Assembly: GCA_035534615.1 (NCBI GenBank)
Contig: DATLRO010000061.1
Coordinates: 248,001-312,000 of the forward strand
Direction: 5' to 3'
Length of the DNA stretch: 64,000 nt
DNA from: JAGWRA01 sp035534615
Lineage (GTDB): Bacteria; Acidobacteriota; Vicinamibacteria; Vicinamibacterales; CAVVIG01
Shown here: in pieces, positions 8,549 through 16,286 of the stretch
Numbering within the stretch: position 1 is the stretch's first letter
Layout: each line of letters opens with the position of its first letter
Made by a program: the position numbers and the translations under genes
Notes under the pieces: model-generated
What the model saw: the letters and a program-made list of their open reading frames with translations, nothing else
Databases searched by the model: none
What the model was told of the DNA's origin: nothing

Positions 8549-11038
8549 TCAGTACGCCATCAGCAGCCGGGCGGCGCGCTCGACGTCGTGCTCGCTGACG
8601 AGGAAGTACTCCTCGAGCGGCGGGGAATACGGCACCGGCGTGTCGAGGCCGCCGAGAATCCGGATCGGCGCATCGAGCGACTCGAACGCCTCTTCCTGGA
8701 TGATCGCCGCCAGGCTCTCGCCGATGCTGCCGGTCCGTGAGTCTTCCTGCACGATCAGCACCTTGTTGCAGTGCCGCACCACGGCCAGGACCGCGTCCCG
8801 GTCGAGCGGCACCAGCGACCGGAGGTCGAGCACGCTCGCCTCGATGCCGTCGGCGGCGAGCCGGTCGGCCACCCGCATCGCGACGTGGACGTAGGCGCCG
8901 TAGGAGATGATCGCCAGGTCGTCGCCCGCGCGGCGCAGCGCCGCCTTGCCGATCGGAATCGGCTCGGGGGGGGCCTCGCTCAGCACCTGCTTGATCCGCG
9001 GCTCGCGGTACAGCGTGATGTGCTCGTAATAGAGGACCGGGTCGGGATCGGCGACCGCCGAGGCCATCAGCGCCCGCGCGTCGTTCGGCGTCGACGGCAC
9101 GACGATCTTCAGCCCAGGCGTCCGGTAGAACCACGGCTCGGTGTTCTGGCTGTGATACGGGCCCGCGTGGCGGAGCCCGCCCCACGGCATCCGGACGACC
9201 ATCGGGACGCTCCCGCCCCAGCGATAGCGGATCTTCGCGGCGTTGTTGACGAGCTGATTGAAGCCGGTCGCCACGAAGTCGTTGAACTGCATCTCGCCGA
9301 TCGGCCGGCGGCCGGCCAGCGCCGCGCCGACGCAGACGCCGAGCACGCCCCCCTCGGCGAGCGTCGAGTTCAGGATGCGGTCGCCGAACTCCTTCAGCAG
9401 CGGTCGCAGCAGCAGGAAGGCGTTGCCGTACTTCCCTCCGACGTCCTCGCCGTACACGAACACGCGCGGGTCGGCGCGCAGCACGTCGCCCACCCCGCGC
9501 ATCACGGCGTCGAGCAGCGTGGTGCCCTTCGGGTCGAACGGCAGTCCCGGCTCGAGCGGCGGCAGCGGCGTGCCGAGGGCCGTGCCGACGCGCCGCGCCG
9601 GCTCGAGCACCTCGATCCGCTCGCGCGGCGGCTCGTTCGCGAACACGCTGGCCGCCGCCGACTTCGGCTCGGGCCACGGCGCGTCAATCACCGCCCGCGC
9701 CTGCTCGAAGACGATCCGCTCGGCCTCCGCCTTCATCCGGTCGAGGTCGCCCGGCTCGATGATCCCCTCCGCCTCGAGCCGGGCCGCGTAGGTCGGGATC
9801 GGATCGCGCTGGCGCCAGAATTCGTACAGCTCGCGGTTCGCGTAGCCCTGCTCGGTGAGCGGCGGATACTCCCAGCCCGGCTTCGGGTCGTGGCCGAGGT
9901 ACAGCATGTCGTCGTGATGGGCGTGGCCGCACATCCGCATCGCGACCAGCTCGATCAGCGCCGGTCCGAGCCCGGCGCGCGCCCGCTCGGCCGCCCAGGT
10001 GAACGCCGCGGCAATCGCATCGGGATCGGTGCCGTCGATCGTGATGCCAGGAATGCCGTAGCCGATCGCCTTGTCGGCAAAGACGCGGACGGACGATTGA
10101 TCCGACACCGGCGTCGACAGCGCGGTCTGGTTGTTCTGCAGGCAGAAGACGGCCGGCAGGCGGCGCGCCGCGCACAGGTTGATCGCTTCGTGCCATTCGC
10201 CGAGCGACGACCCGCCCTCGCCGATGAAGGAGAACGCCACCCGGCCGGATCCCTCGAGCGCGAACCCCATGGCCATGCCGGCCATGGTGACGGTGCCGAC
10301 CGCGAGCGGCGCGGCGGCCGGAAGGATGCCCCAGTCGAAGTCGCCGACATGGAGGTCCTTGCCCTCGAGCGGCGGCCCGGCCTTGCCCATCTGCGCCGAC
10401 AGCACCATCCGGACCGATTCCGCCGAGGGCCGCATGGCCAGGGCGATGCCGATGTCGCGGATGACCGGCGCGATCACGTCACCCTGCCACGAGCCGTCGG
10501 CGCCCCGGTACTTCGGCCCGCGCCGGAGCCGGATGCCGCCCGCGTAAATCGCTTCCTGCCCGAGCGATCGGAAGCCCTTCCCCTGGAACGAGATCCCCTG
10601 GTAGCGCACCTCGCCGCCGGAGAAGAACGCCTTCAGCTGGCTGTCGGTCGCACGCGTCAGGATCATGCCGCGCAGGATCTCGCGCCGCTCGTCCGGCGTC
10701 AGCGACGCCGCAATCGATTCGCGCCGCAGGAAGCCGTCGCAGGCCTCGAGGAATTCGTCGCGCGCCGCGGTCAGACGCGCCTTCGCCGTCACACCGGGCG
10801 TCGTCTCGGCCAGCCAGCCGGGGGCCGCGATGGACACCCGCGACGCCAGTTCCTTCCGCAGCAGCGGCCGCAGCGCATCAATCGCCCCGGCGTCGCGCCC
10901 CTTGCCGCGGGCCTCGCCGACCGCGGCCTCGAATCCCGCCAGCGCCCCGGTGACGACGAATGGATAGCGCTCGGCGACGAACGCGCCGAAGCGGCCCGCC
11001 AGCCCGGTCAACGATTCGGTGTCGACTGTCTTGGACAT
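8549..11038 (-). CDS. 2-oxoacid dehydrogenase E1 component, alpha and beta subunits fused
   Basis: This is an 829-residue thiamine-diphosphate enzyme. The E1 alpha part (about 1-490) has a TPP motif 'GEGGSSLGEWHEA...QNN' near 270-305. The E1 beta part (about 500-829) contains the transketolase pyrimidine-binding domain ('VYGEDVGGKYG') and the C-terminal transketolase domain ('GAYVHVAMRVADRL'). The ATG at 11038 is chosen over upstream in-frame starts because the family homology begins there. It would decarboxylate pyruvate or branched-chain 2-oxoacids and acylate a lipoyl E2, but no E2 or E3 gene is in the window. The glutamate in GEGGSS replaces the usual aspartate of the GDG motif. Confidence 0.87.
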   Translation of the reverse strand: MSKTVDTESLTGLAGRFGAFVAERYPFVVTGALAGFEAAVGEARGKGRDAGAIDALRPLLRKELASRVSIAAPGWLAETTPGVTAKARLTAARDEFLEACDGFLRRESIAASLTPDERREILRGMILTRATDSQLKAFFSGGEVRYQGISFQGKGFRSLGQEAIYAGGIRLRRGPKYRGADGSWQGDVIAPVIRDIGIALAMRPSAESVRMVLSAQMGKAGPPLEGKDLHVGDFDWGILPAAAPLAVGTVTMAGMAMGFALEGSGRVAFSFIGEGGSSLGEWHEAINLCAARRLPAVFCLQNNQTALSTPVSDQSSVRVFADKAIGYGIPGITIDGTDPDAIAAAFTWAAERARAGLGPALIELVAMRMCGHAHHDDMLYLGHDPKPGWEYPPLTEQGYANRELYEFWRQRDPIPTYAARLEAEGIIEPGDLDRMKAEAERIVFEQARAVIDAPWPEPKSAAASVFANEPPRERIEVLEPARRVGTALGTPLPPLEPGLPFDPKGTTLLDAVMRGVGDVLRADPRVFVYGEDVGGKYGNAFLLLRPLLKEFGDRILNSTLAEGGVLGVCVGAALAGRRPIGEMQFNDFVATGFNQLVNNAAKIRYRWGGSVPMVVRMPWGGLRHAGPYHSQNTEPWFYRTPGLKIVVPSTPNDARALMASAVADPDPVLYYEHITLYREPRIKQVLSEAPPEPIPIGKAALRRAGDDLAIISYGAYVHVAMRVADRLAADGIEASVLDLRSLVPLDRDAVLAVVRHCNKVLIVQEDSRTGSIGESLAAIIQEEAFESLDAPIRILGGLDTPVPYSPPLEEYFLVSEHDVERAARLLMAY

Positions 11039-11187
11039 CGTCGCAATGCTCTCACGGCACCTGGACCAGGCGCTCGCCGGCCCGGCCGAGCCGCCCCGGA
11101 CGGCCCCGACGCGCGGCGCAGATGCCGCCAGAAAGTATACCGCCTGGGGGCGCCGGGGCGGCGCTGGACCCGCGGCCGCGCCTCGGC

Positions 11188-11193
11188 TATCGT
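11188..11193 (+). promoter_or_regulatory. Candidate -10 box for leaderless tag
   Basis: TATCGT lies 6 bases before the ATG at 11200 (TATCGT-CCTGCC-ATG). With normal -10 geometry, transcription would begin at or next to the start codon. There is no Shine-Dalgarno sequence and no clear -35. It fits a pattern seen at several other genes here. Confidence 0.35.
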
Positions 11194-11199
11194 CCTGCC

Positions 11200-11781
11200 A
11201 TGCCGACACGCTGCCCCTGGGCCGGGACCGATCCGCTCTACGTCGCCTATCACGACGAGGAATGGGGCGTGCCGTCGCACGATGACCGGCACCTGTTCGA
11301 GATGCTGCTGCTCGAGGGGGCGCAGGCCGGCCTCAGCTGGATCACGATCCTGCGGAAGCGGGGGCACTACCGCAAGGCGTTCAGCCGGTTCGATCCCCGC
11401 CGGATCGCCCGCTACGACCGGCACGACGTCGATCGGCTGCTCGCCGACGCCGGCATCGTCCGGAACCGGCTGAAGATCGACGCCGCCATCCGCAACGCGC
11501 GCGCCTTTCTGGACGTGCGCCGGGAGTTCGGCACGTTCGACGCCTACATCTGGCAGTTCGCCGGCGACCGGCCCCGACGGAACGCGTGGCGCACGCCGCG
11601 GGACGTGCCGGCCCGGACGATGGAATCCGACGCCATGAGCCGCGACCTGCGGCGCCGCGGCTTCTCGTTCGTCGGCACCACCATCTGCTACGCGTTCATG
11701 CAGGCGACCGGCATGGTCGACGATCACCTCCTCACCTGCTTCCGCCGCTCCGCGCGGTCCAGCGCGGCCTCCCGCCGCTGA
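11200..11781 (+). CDS. tag: DNA-3-methyladenine glycosylase I
   Basis: This 193-residue protein has all the family marks. The zinc ligands Cys5, His18, His176 and Cys180 match the spacing of the E. coli enzyme, and the conserved stretches 'YHDEEWGVP', 'LEGAQAGLSWITIL' and 'GFSFVGTTICYAFMQATGMV' are present. It excises 3-methyladenine from alkylated DNA in base-excision repair. The gene is divergent from the E1 dehydrogenase, with about 160 bases between starts. A GC hairpin follows its stop. Confidence 0.95.
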   Translation: MPTRCPWAGTDPLYVAYHDEEWGVPSHDDRHLFEMLLLEGAQAGLSWITILRKRGHYRKAFSRFDPRRIARYDRHDVDRLLADAGIVRNRLKIDAAIRNARAFLDVRREFGTFDAYIWQFAGDRPRRNAWRTPRDVPARTMESDAMSRDLRRRGFSFVGTTICYAFMQATGMVDDHLLTCFRRSARSSAASRR

Positions 11782-11791
11782 TGCGGGCCGG

Positions 11792-11816
11792 GCCGGCCGG
11801 TCCTGCGCCGGCCGGC
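11792..11816 (+). terminator. Hairpin after tag
   Basis: A perfect 9-bp stem GCCGGCCGG/CCGGCCGGC with a 7-base loop begins 11 bases after the tag stop codon. No T-run follows, so termination is inferred from position only. Confidence 0.45.
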
Positions 11817-12030
11817 GCCCATCGGCGTTCCGTGTCCGGAGTTGATGCACTCGGCGCCCGATCCGCACCGGCATTCCGACGTCCGGCGCCACGCGTCCGG
11901 CCGCCGCTGCACGGGAACGGTCGCCATTGCGCCGGTTGTCACGGCTGAGCTGAGACTCGGCCGGCAGGCACCGGACTTGCAGCCGGGAGATCGGGCGCAT
12001 CGGTGCAACACGCCTGAAAGGGTCCAGGTC

Positions 12031-12387
12031 ATGCGACGACTCGGCGTCGTGACATTCGCATTCGGCCTCTGGCTGATTGCCGCACCGTTCATCCTGGGCT
12101 ACGGCGCGCTCAGCACCGACAAGCTGTGGGGGCCGTCGATGTCCGAGAACATCGTGCTCGGCATGCTGATCGCCGGCTTCTCGATGCTGACCGTGCTGGA
12201 CGCCGCCGTGCCCCGCGCGCTGGGGTGGTTCATGCTCGCGTTCGGCGGCTGGGTGATGCTGGACCCGCTGCTGTACCGCGCGTGGGGCTTTACGCGGCCC
12301 GAGACACTCAACGACCTCGCAGCCGGCGTGGCCGTCATGCTCGTGTCCCTGTTCCAGCTGTTCAGCGTGAGGCGGAATCCGGCCTGA
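12031..12387 (+). CDS. SPW-repeat-like small integral membrane protein
   Basis: This 118-residue protein has about four hydrophobic helices arranged as two pseudo-repeats ('FGLWLIAAPFILGYG' and 'MLAFGGWVMLDPLLY'), which resemble SPW-repeat membrane proteins. I use the ATG at 12031, where hydrophobic coding sequence begins; the frame is open for 63 codons upstream, but that part reads as non-coding. No strong ribosome-binding site is seen. Function is unknown. Confidence 0.6.
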   Translation: MRRLGVVTFAFGLWLIAAPFILGYGALSTDKLWGPSMSENIVLGMLIAGFSMLTVLDAAVPRALGWFMLAFGGWVMLDPLLYRAWGFTRPETLNDLAAGVAVMLVSLFQLFSVRRNPA

Positions 12388-12456
12388 CGACGCGCCGGAT
12401 GGGGCGGCCGCGGAAGCGGACACGCGCCCTCCGACGCATCGCTCGCCTTCTGTTCC

Positions 12457-12462
12457 TATAAT
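12457..12462 (+). promoter_or_regulatory. -10 box TATAAT, probably leaderless
   Basis: A perfect TATAAT lies 8 bases upstream of the ATG at 12471, so the predicted transcription start falls on or just before the start codon. No convincing -35 element or Shine-Dalgarno is visible. Confidence 0.5.
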
Positions 12463-12470
12463 GTCGGGTC

Positions 12471-13139
12471 ATGGGTCCCGGACATCTCGGCATCGGGCTC
12501 GCGCTGAAGCGGGTGGACCGCCGTCTGAACGCCGGCTGGCTGGTGTTCGCCGCCTACCTGCTCGACTTTCTCCTCGGCATCTTCGTGCTGCTGGGCCTCG
12601 AGCAGGTGCGCGTGCCGCCCGATCTGCCGGCGCGTCACTACTTCCTGTACTCGTTTCCGTATTCGCACAGCCTGGTGGCGAGCCTGGGCTGGTCGGCACT
12701 GGCGGCGCTCATCGCGTACGCGGCCGTGCGCGGGACGGCGGCGGCGCGGCGCCTGGCCGCGCTGACGATCGGCGCCGCGGTCTTCTCGCACTTCCTGCTC
12801 GACGTGGTGGTGCACGTGCCGGAGATCCCGATCGCCGGCGCCTCGTCGCCGCGTCTGGGCCTGGGACTGTGGAACCACCTGCCGCTGGCCCTGGGCCTGG
12901 AGGCGGCGCTGGTCGCGATCGGGCTCGCGCTGTATCTCGGCGCGGGACGCGCGCGCGCGCCGGTCGGACGTCATGGCATGGTGCTGTTCGCCGGAGCCAT
13001 GACGATCATGATGCTGATGGGCCAGGCGACGCTCGTGGCCGCGCCGCCGCCGGCGGTGCTCGCGGCCGGCTGGATCCTGCAGAGCGCCGGCATCAGCCTC
13101 GTCGTCTACTGGCTCGACACGCAGCGGACGCCGGCGTGA
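12471..13139 (+). CDS. Polytopic membrane protein, resembling membrane-bound metal-dependent hydrolases (DUF457/YdjM-like)
   Basis: This 222-residue protein has five or six membrane segments. Histidines and aspartates sit near membrane edges: 'PGHLGIG' at the N-terminus, 'FPYSHSL' near 65 and 'FSHFLLDVVVHVPEIP' near 104-119. These echo the GHxxxG, THS and HxxxD pattern of YdjM-like proteins, but the match is partial, so the assignment is tentative. Translation probably starts leaderlessly from the TATAAT at 12457. The next gene lies about 170 bases downstream behind its own -10 box. Confidence 0.55.
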   Translation: MGPGHLGIGLALKRVDRRLNAGWLVFAAYLLDFLLGIFVLLGLEQVRVPPDLPARHYFLYSFPYSHSLVASLGWSALAALIAYAAVRGTAAARRLAALTIGAAVFSHFLLDVVVHVPEIPIAGASSPRLGLGLWNHLPLALGLEAALVAIGLALYLGAGRARAPVGRHGMVLFAGAMTIMMLMGQATLVAAPPPAVLAAGWILQSAGISLVVYWLDTQRTPA

Positions 13140-13263
13140 TCGGCGCGCCGTCGTGCGCCGCCACGCACCGCCCTGCGGCGCCCGCGCGGCCGCACCGCGC
13201 CGACTCGACCGCCGGACGCCAGCTCAGCCACGCGATCGACTCGCGCTTCGTACACGCGGAGTC

Positions 13264-13269
13264 TAGAAT
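13264..13269 (+). promoter_or_regulatory. -10 box TAGAAT upstream of a coupled leader ORF
   Basis: TAGAAT is followed 4 bases later by the ATG of an 11-codon ORF (13274-13309) whose stop overlaps the start of the DUF3014 gene. The geometry is like that at 47156-47203. Confidence 0.45.
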
Positions 13270-13273
13270 AGGC

Positions 13274-13309
13274 ATGCGTTCAACGCATCTCCGGGAACTG
13301 CAGGCATGA
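13274..13309 (+). CDS. Possible 11-residue leader peptide MRSTHLRELQA, coupled to the next gene
   Basis: The ORF begins 4 bases after a TAGAAT box. Its TGA overlaps the ATG of the DUF3014 gene as ATGA, so ribosomes finishing it could reinitiate directly. The downstream gene has only a poor Shine-Dalgarno of its own (ccgggaactgcaggc). A second 11-codon ORF with the same arrangement is at 47168-47203. Translation is not proven. Confidence 0.35.
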   Translation: MRSTHLRELQA

Positions 13310-14187
13310 ACGACTTCGACGATTTCCGTCTCGACGGCCCCCCCGACGCGCCGAAGGTCCCGGATCGAAGCAACCCGCTCGAATCGAGCCGCGCGCCGTG
13401 GCTCGTCACGATCTTCCTCGTCGTCGTGGCGGCCGTCTTCGTGTATCTCTTCTTCTTCCGCGAGCGACGGATCGTCGTGCCGCCGCCGTCGACGACCACG
13501 ACCCAGCCGGCCCCCGCGCCCGCGCCCGCGGCGGCGCCCCCGCAGGTCACGCCGGCGGATGCCGGCCTGCCGCCGCTCGATCAGAGCGACGCGCTCGTCC
13601 GAAGCCTGGCGCACGGCCTGTCGTCGCATCCGCAGCTGGCCGAGTGGCTCGCCACCAAGGGGCTGATCCGCGGCTTCGCCGTGATCGTCGACAACCTCGC
13701 GGACGGCAAGGTGCCGATCCAGCGCCTGCGGCTGCTCGCGCCGAAGGGCCGGTTCCGCACGGCTGGCGGCGACGCCAACCTCCGGATCGACGAGCGCGAG
13801 TACATGCGGTTCAACGGCTTCGCGGATGCGGTCGCCTCGCTCGACACGCAGGGCAGCGTCGAGACCTACCAGCACCTGAAGCCGCTCATCGTCGTCGCGT
13901 ACAGGGACCTCGGTCATCCGAGCGGCAATTTCGACGGCGCCCTGCTGAAGGCGATCAGCACGCTGCTGTCCGCGCCGACGCTCCAGGGCCCGGTGACGCT
14001 CCTCCACCGATCGGTCGCGTACCAGTTCGCGAATCCCGATCTGGAAGCGCTGCTGCCGGCGCAGAAAGAGCTGATCCGCATGGGCCCGCGCAACATGCGC
14101 CTGATTCAGGACAAGGTGCGCGCCCTGGCCGAGGCCGCCGGCTTCCCCGACTCCAGCCTGCCGCACGCCGTGGCCGTCCGCCCGTAG
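13306..14187 (+). CDS. DUF3014 family membrane-anchored protein
   Basis: This 293-residue protein has a short cytoplasmic N-terminus, one transmembrane helix at about 31-50 ('WLVTIFLVVVAAVFVYLFFF'), a Thr/Pro/Ala linker to about 85 and a periplasmic DUF3014 domain. Family hallmarks are 'RFNGFADAVASLDTQGSVETYQHLKPLIVVAYRDLG' (about 165-200) and 'LLPAQKELIRMGPRNMRLIQ' near the end. The family is conserved in Gram-negative bacteria but has no assigned function. Its start overlaps the stop of an 11-codon upstream ORF. Confidence 0.88.
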   Translation: MNDFDDFRLDGPPDAPKVPDRSNPLESSRAPWLVTIFLVVVAAVFVYLFFFRERRIVVPPPSTTTTQPAPAPAPAAAPPQVTPADAGLPPLDQSDALVRSLAHGLSSHPQLAEWLATKGLIRGFAVIVDNLADGKVPIQRLRLLAPKGRFRTAGGDANLRIDEREYMRFNGFADAVASLDTQGSVETYQHLKPLIVVAYRDLGHPSGNFDGALLKAISTLLSAPTLQGPVTLLHRSVAYQFANPDLEALLPAQKELIRMGPRNMRLIQDKVRALAEAAGFPDSSLPHAVAVRP

Positions 14188-14427
14188 CCGCGCGACCCCG
14201 GCCGCCCTCCGTGGACGGGCGGACCGCGGCCCGCGCCTCGCGCCGGCGCCCGGCCCGTCTCCCTCCGGCCGCGGCGTATCGACCGGCGTGCAGGACGAGA
14301 TCAAGATCGGCCCGGCCGGGACGATTGAATGAATGCAGCCGCCGGCCGGCCCGTCCGGACGCCATCCTGGCACCGGCGCGACGGCGGCTCTTGACACGAT
14401 AGACCATCTCGCTCAACCCTCTCAGGC

Positions 14428-15330
14428 ATGCAGCTCAAGGTCGATCATGTGACGGTCGCGGGTGCGTCTCTGACGCCGCTGAAGGAAGCGTTCGCCAAGG
14501 TGGGCTTGAAGGCGGACTACGGCGGCGTCCACTCCAACGAAGTCACGCACATGGCGTTGCTCGGACTGGACGATGGATCGTACCTGGAGATGATCTCGAC
14601 CCGGCAGCCCCGGGCGCTGTCTCCCATCTGGCACCGGCACATCGCCGGCGATGCCGGCCTGTGCGCGTGGGCGGTGGAGCCGCCGAACCTCGCCGACGAG
14701 ATCAAGCGCCTCACCGATCTCGGCCTGCAGGTCGAGGGACCGACCCACATGACCCGCCGCTGGCCCGATGGCGCGCTGGCCGAGTGGGAGATCGCGAGCG
14801 TGGGGGAAGGCGACCCCGGCACGCTGCTGCCGTTCCTGATCAAGGACCGCACGCCGCGCCAGCTGCGCGTTCCCCCGTTCCGCGGCTCGGCGGGCGGCAC
14901 CGACCGCGGCCGGCAGCGCGCCGATCGGCTGGGCGGCGTCGCCCAGGTCGTGCTCGGCGTGCGCAACCTCGACAAGGCGATCGCGCTCTTCCGGCGTGTC
15001 TACGAGTTCCCCGAGCCGGAGCAGCTGGAGCACAAGGCATTCGGCGCCATGCTCGCCCGCTTCCCCGACACGCCGGTCGTCCTGGCCGCACCGCTCAAGC
15101 GGGCGGAGGCCAAGCCGCGCCACTACGAGGACGACGACGACGCCTGGCTGGAAGCCCGGCTGCATCGGTTCGGCGACGTCCCGACCGCCTGTCTGATCAG
15201 CGTGTTCGACATCGAGCTGGTGATCGAGCGGTTCGAGATGGACCAGGAGCCCGAGCCGTGGTTCGGCAGCCAGGTCGCCTGGTTCGATGACGTCGCGCTC
15301 AACGGCATCCGCCTCGGCATCATCGGCTGA
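14428..15330 (+). CDS. VOC-superfamily (glyoxalase-like) protein
   Basis: This 300-residue protein carries a glyoxalase-like domain at its N-terminus ('KVDHVTVAGASLTPLKEAF', 'THMALLGLDDGSYLEMIS'). A second related half runs from about 170 ('GVAQVVLGVRNLDKAIALF'). The paired beta-alpha-beta-beta-beta modules are those of the VOC fold, which usually hold a divalent metal for isomerisation, dioxygenation or binding of small compounds. The specific reaction is not determinable. It stands alone, with a small hairpin after its stop. Confidence 0.75.
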   Translation: MQLKVDHVTVAGASLTPLKEAFAKVGLKADYGGVHSNEVTHMALLGLDDGSYLEMISTRQPRALSPIWHRHIAGDAGLCAWAVEPPNLADEIKRLTDLGLQVEGPTHMTRRWPDGALAEWEIASVGEGDPGTLLPFLIKDRTPRQLRVPPFRGSAGGTDRGRQRADRLGGVAQVVLGVRNLDKAIALFRRVYEFPEPEQLEHKAFGAMLARFPDTPVVLAAPLKRAEAKPRHYEDDDDAWLEARLHRFGDVPTACLISVFDIELVIERFEMDQEPEPWFGSQVAWFDDVALNGIRLGIIG

Positions 15331-15332
15331 CC

Positions 15333-15350
15333 GCCGGCGCCTCCGCCGGC
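15333..15350 (+). terminator. Short GC hairpin after the VOC gene
   Basis: A 7-bp stem GCCGGCG/CGCCGGC with a CCTC loop starts within 3 bases of the stop codon. No T-run is present. Confidence 0.35.
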
Positions 15351-15423
15351 CGGATCGGCCTGCCGGCAGTCCTAATCAACGCACGGGCGGACGTCCGATT
15401 CCCGCCGGGAGGGCAGACACCAC

Positions 15424-16113
15424 ATGAACAGGCCACGGAGGGAGGGCGGCCGCCTGGCGCGCCGGATCGGACGCGTGCGGGCCGGCGTCGTCGCGGGACT
15501 GGCGGCGACGGTGCTGCTGGCGGGCGTGGCAGGAGCTCAGCCGCCGATCGCTGCGGCCGAGGTCGCGCGCGAGGCGCCGCGACTCGCCGACCTCATTGCC
15601 CTCATCCCCGGGACGACCATCGCCGAGATCGGGGCCGGCCACGGCGAGATGACCGTCGCCATGGCGAAGCTCACCGGACCGACCGGCCGGGTCTACGCTA
15701 CCGAGCTCAATCCCGGGCGACTCGCCGACATCCGCGCGGCCGTCAGTCGCGCCGGCCTGAAGAACGTCACCGTCGTCCAGGCCGGGGAAGAGGCGACCAA
15801 TCTCCCGGACAGCTGCTGCCAGGCGATCTATATGCGCGAGGTGTACCACCACCTCACCGATCCGACCGCGATCGACGCCAGCCTGTTCCGCGCGCTGCGG
15901 CCGGGAGGCCTGCTGGCGATCATCGATTTTCCGCCGGGCGGCGGCGCGGCGGCCGTGCCACCGGGCGTGCCGAAGGATCGGGGAGGCCACGGCATCCCGT
16001 CCAACGTCCTGGTGCACGAATTGACGGCGGTCGGCTTCCAGGTGGCGCGCGAGATCCCCGACTGGGGCGACGGCCTGTACGCCATGCTGTTCCAGAAGCC
16101 GACTCCCCGCTGA
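15424..16113 (+). CDS. Exported class I SAM-dependent methyltransferase
   Basis: This 229-residue protein begins with an Arg-rich stretch and a hydrophobic segment ending in an Ala-x-Ala-like cleavage site ('AGVVAGLAATVLLAGVAGAQ', residues 20-39). The methyltransferase domain follows: motif I 'IAEIGAGHGEM' at 66-76, an acidic 'YATELNPG' loop, 'VYHHLTDP' and 'LRPGGLLAIIDF'. It resembles the secreted methyltransferase-fold proteins often annotated in Proteobacteria and Acidobacteriota. Why a SAM enzyme would be exported is unclear, since SAM is cytoplasmic. A GGGAGGG site precedes the ATG. Confidence 0.8.
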   Translation: MNRPRREGGRLARRIGRVRAGVVAGLAATVLLAGVAGAQPPIAAAEVAREAPRLADLIALIPGTTIAEIGAGHGEMTVAMAKLTGPTGRVYATELNPGRLADIRAAVSRAGLKNVTVVQAGEEATNLPDSCCQAIYMREVYHHLTDPTAIDASLFRALRPGGLLAIIDFPPGGGAAAVPPGVPKDRGGHGIPSNVLVHELTAVGFQVAREIPDWGDGLYAMLFQKPTPR

Positions 16114-16227
16114 GCCCGGCCATCTTCCCGCGGTCGCCGCGCCGGGCTTCAGCCCGGCAACCCCGGGGCAAACCATACGTCGCGCCGGTCACGGTGCCGA
16201 TCGCCCGTGACCATCGCTGTACATGAC

Positions 16228-16263
16228 TCCGCCCGCCGGCAGGCCGTCCTGCCGGCGGGCGGA
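16228..16263. terminator. Perfect 16-bp inverted repeat between convergent genes
   Basis: The arms TCCGCCCGCCGGCAGG and CCTGCCGGCGGGCGGA pair perfectly around a CCGT loop. On the plus strand a T-containing stretch (gggtgttt) follows. Its location between the convergent genes ending at 16113 and 16287 fits a strong bidirectional terminator. Confidence 0.75.
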
Positions 16264-16286
16264 GGGTGTTTCAGCCGGAAGCCGCC

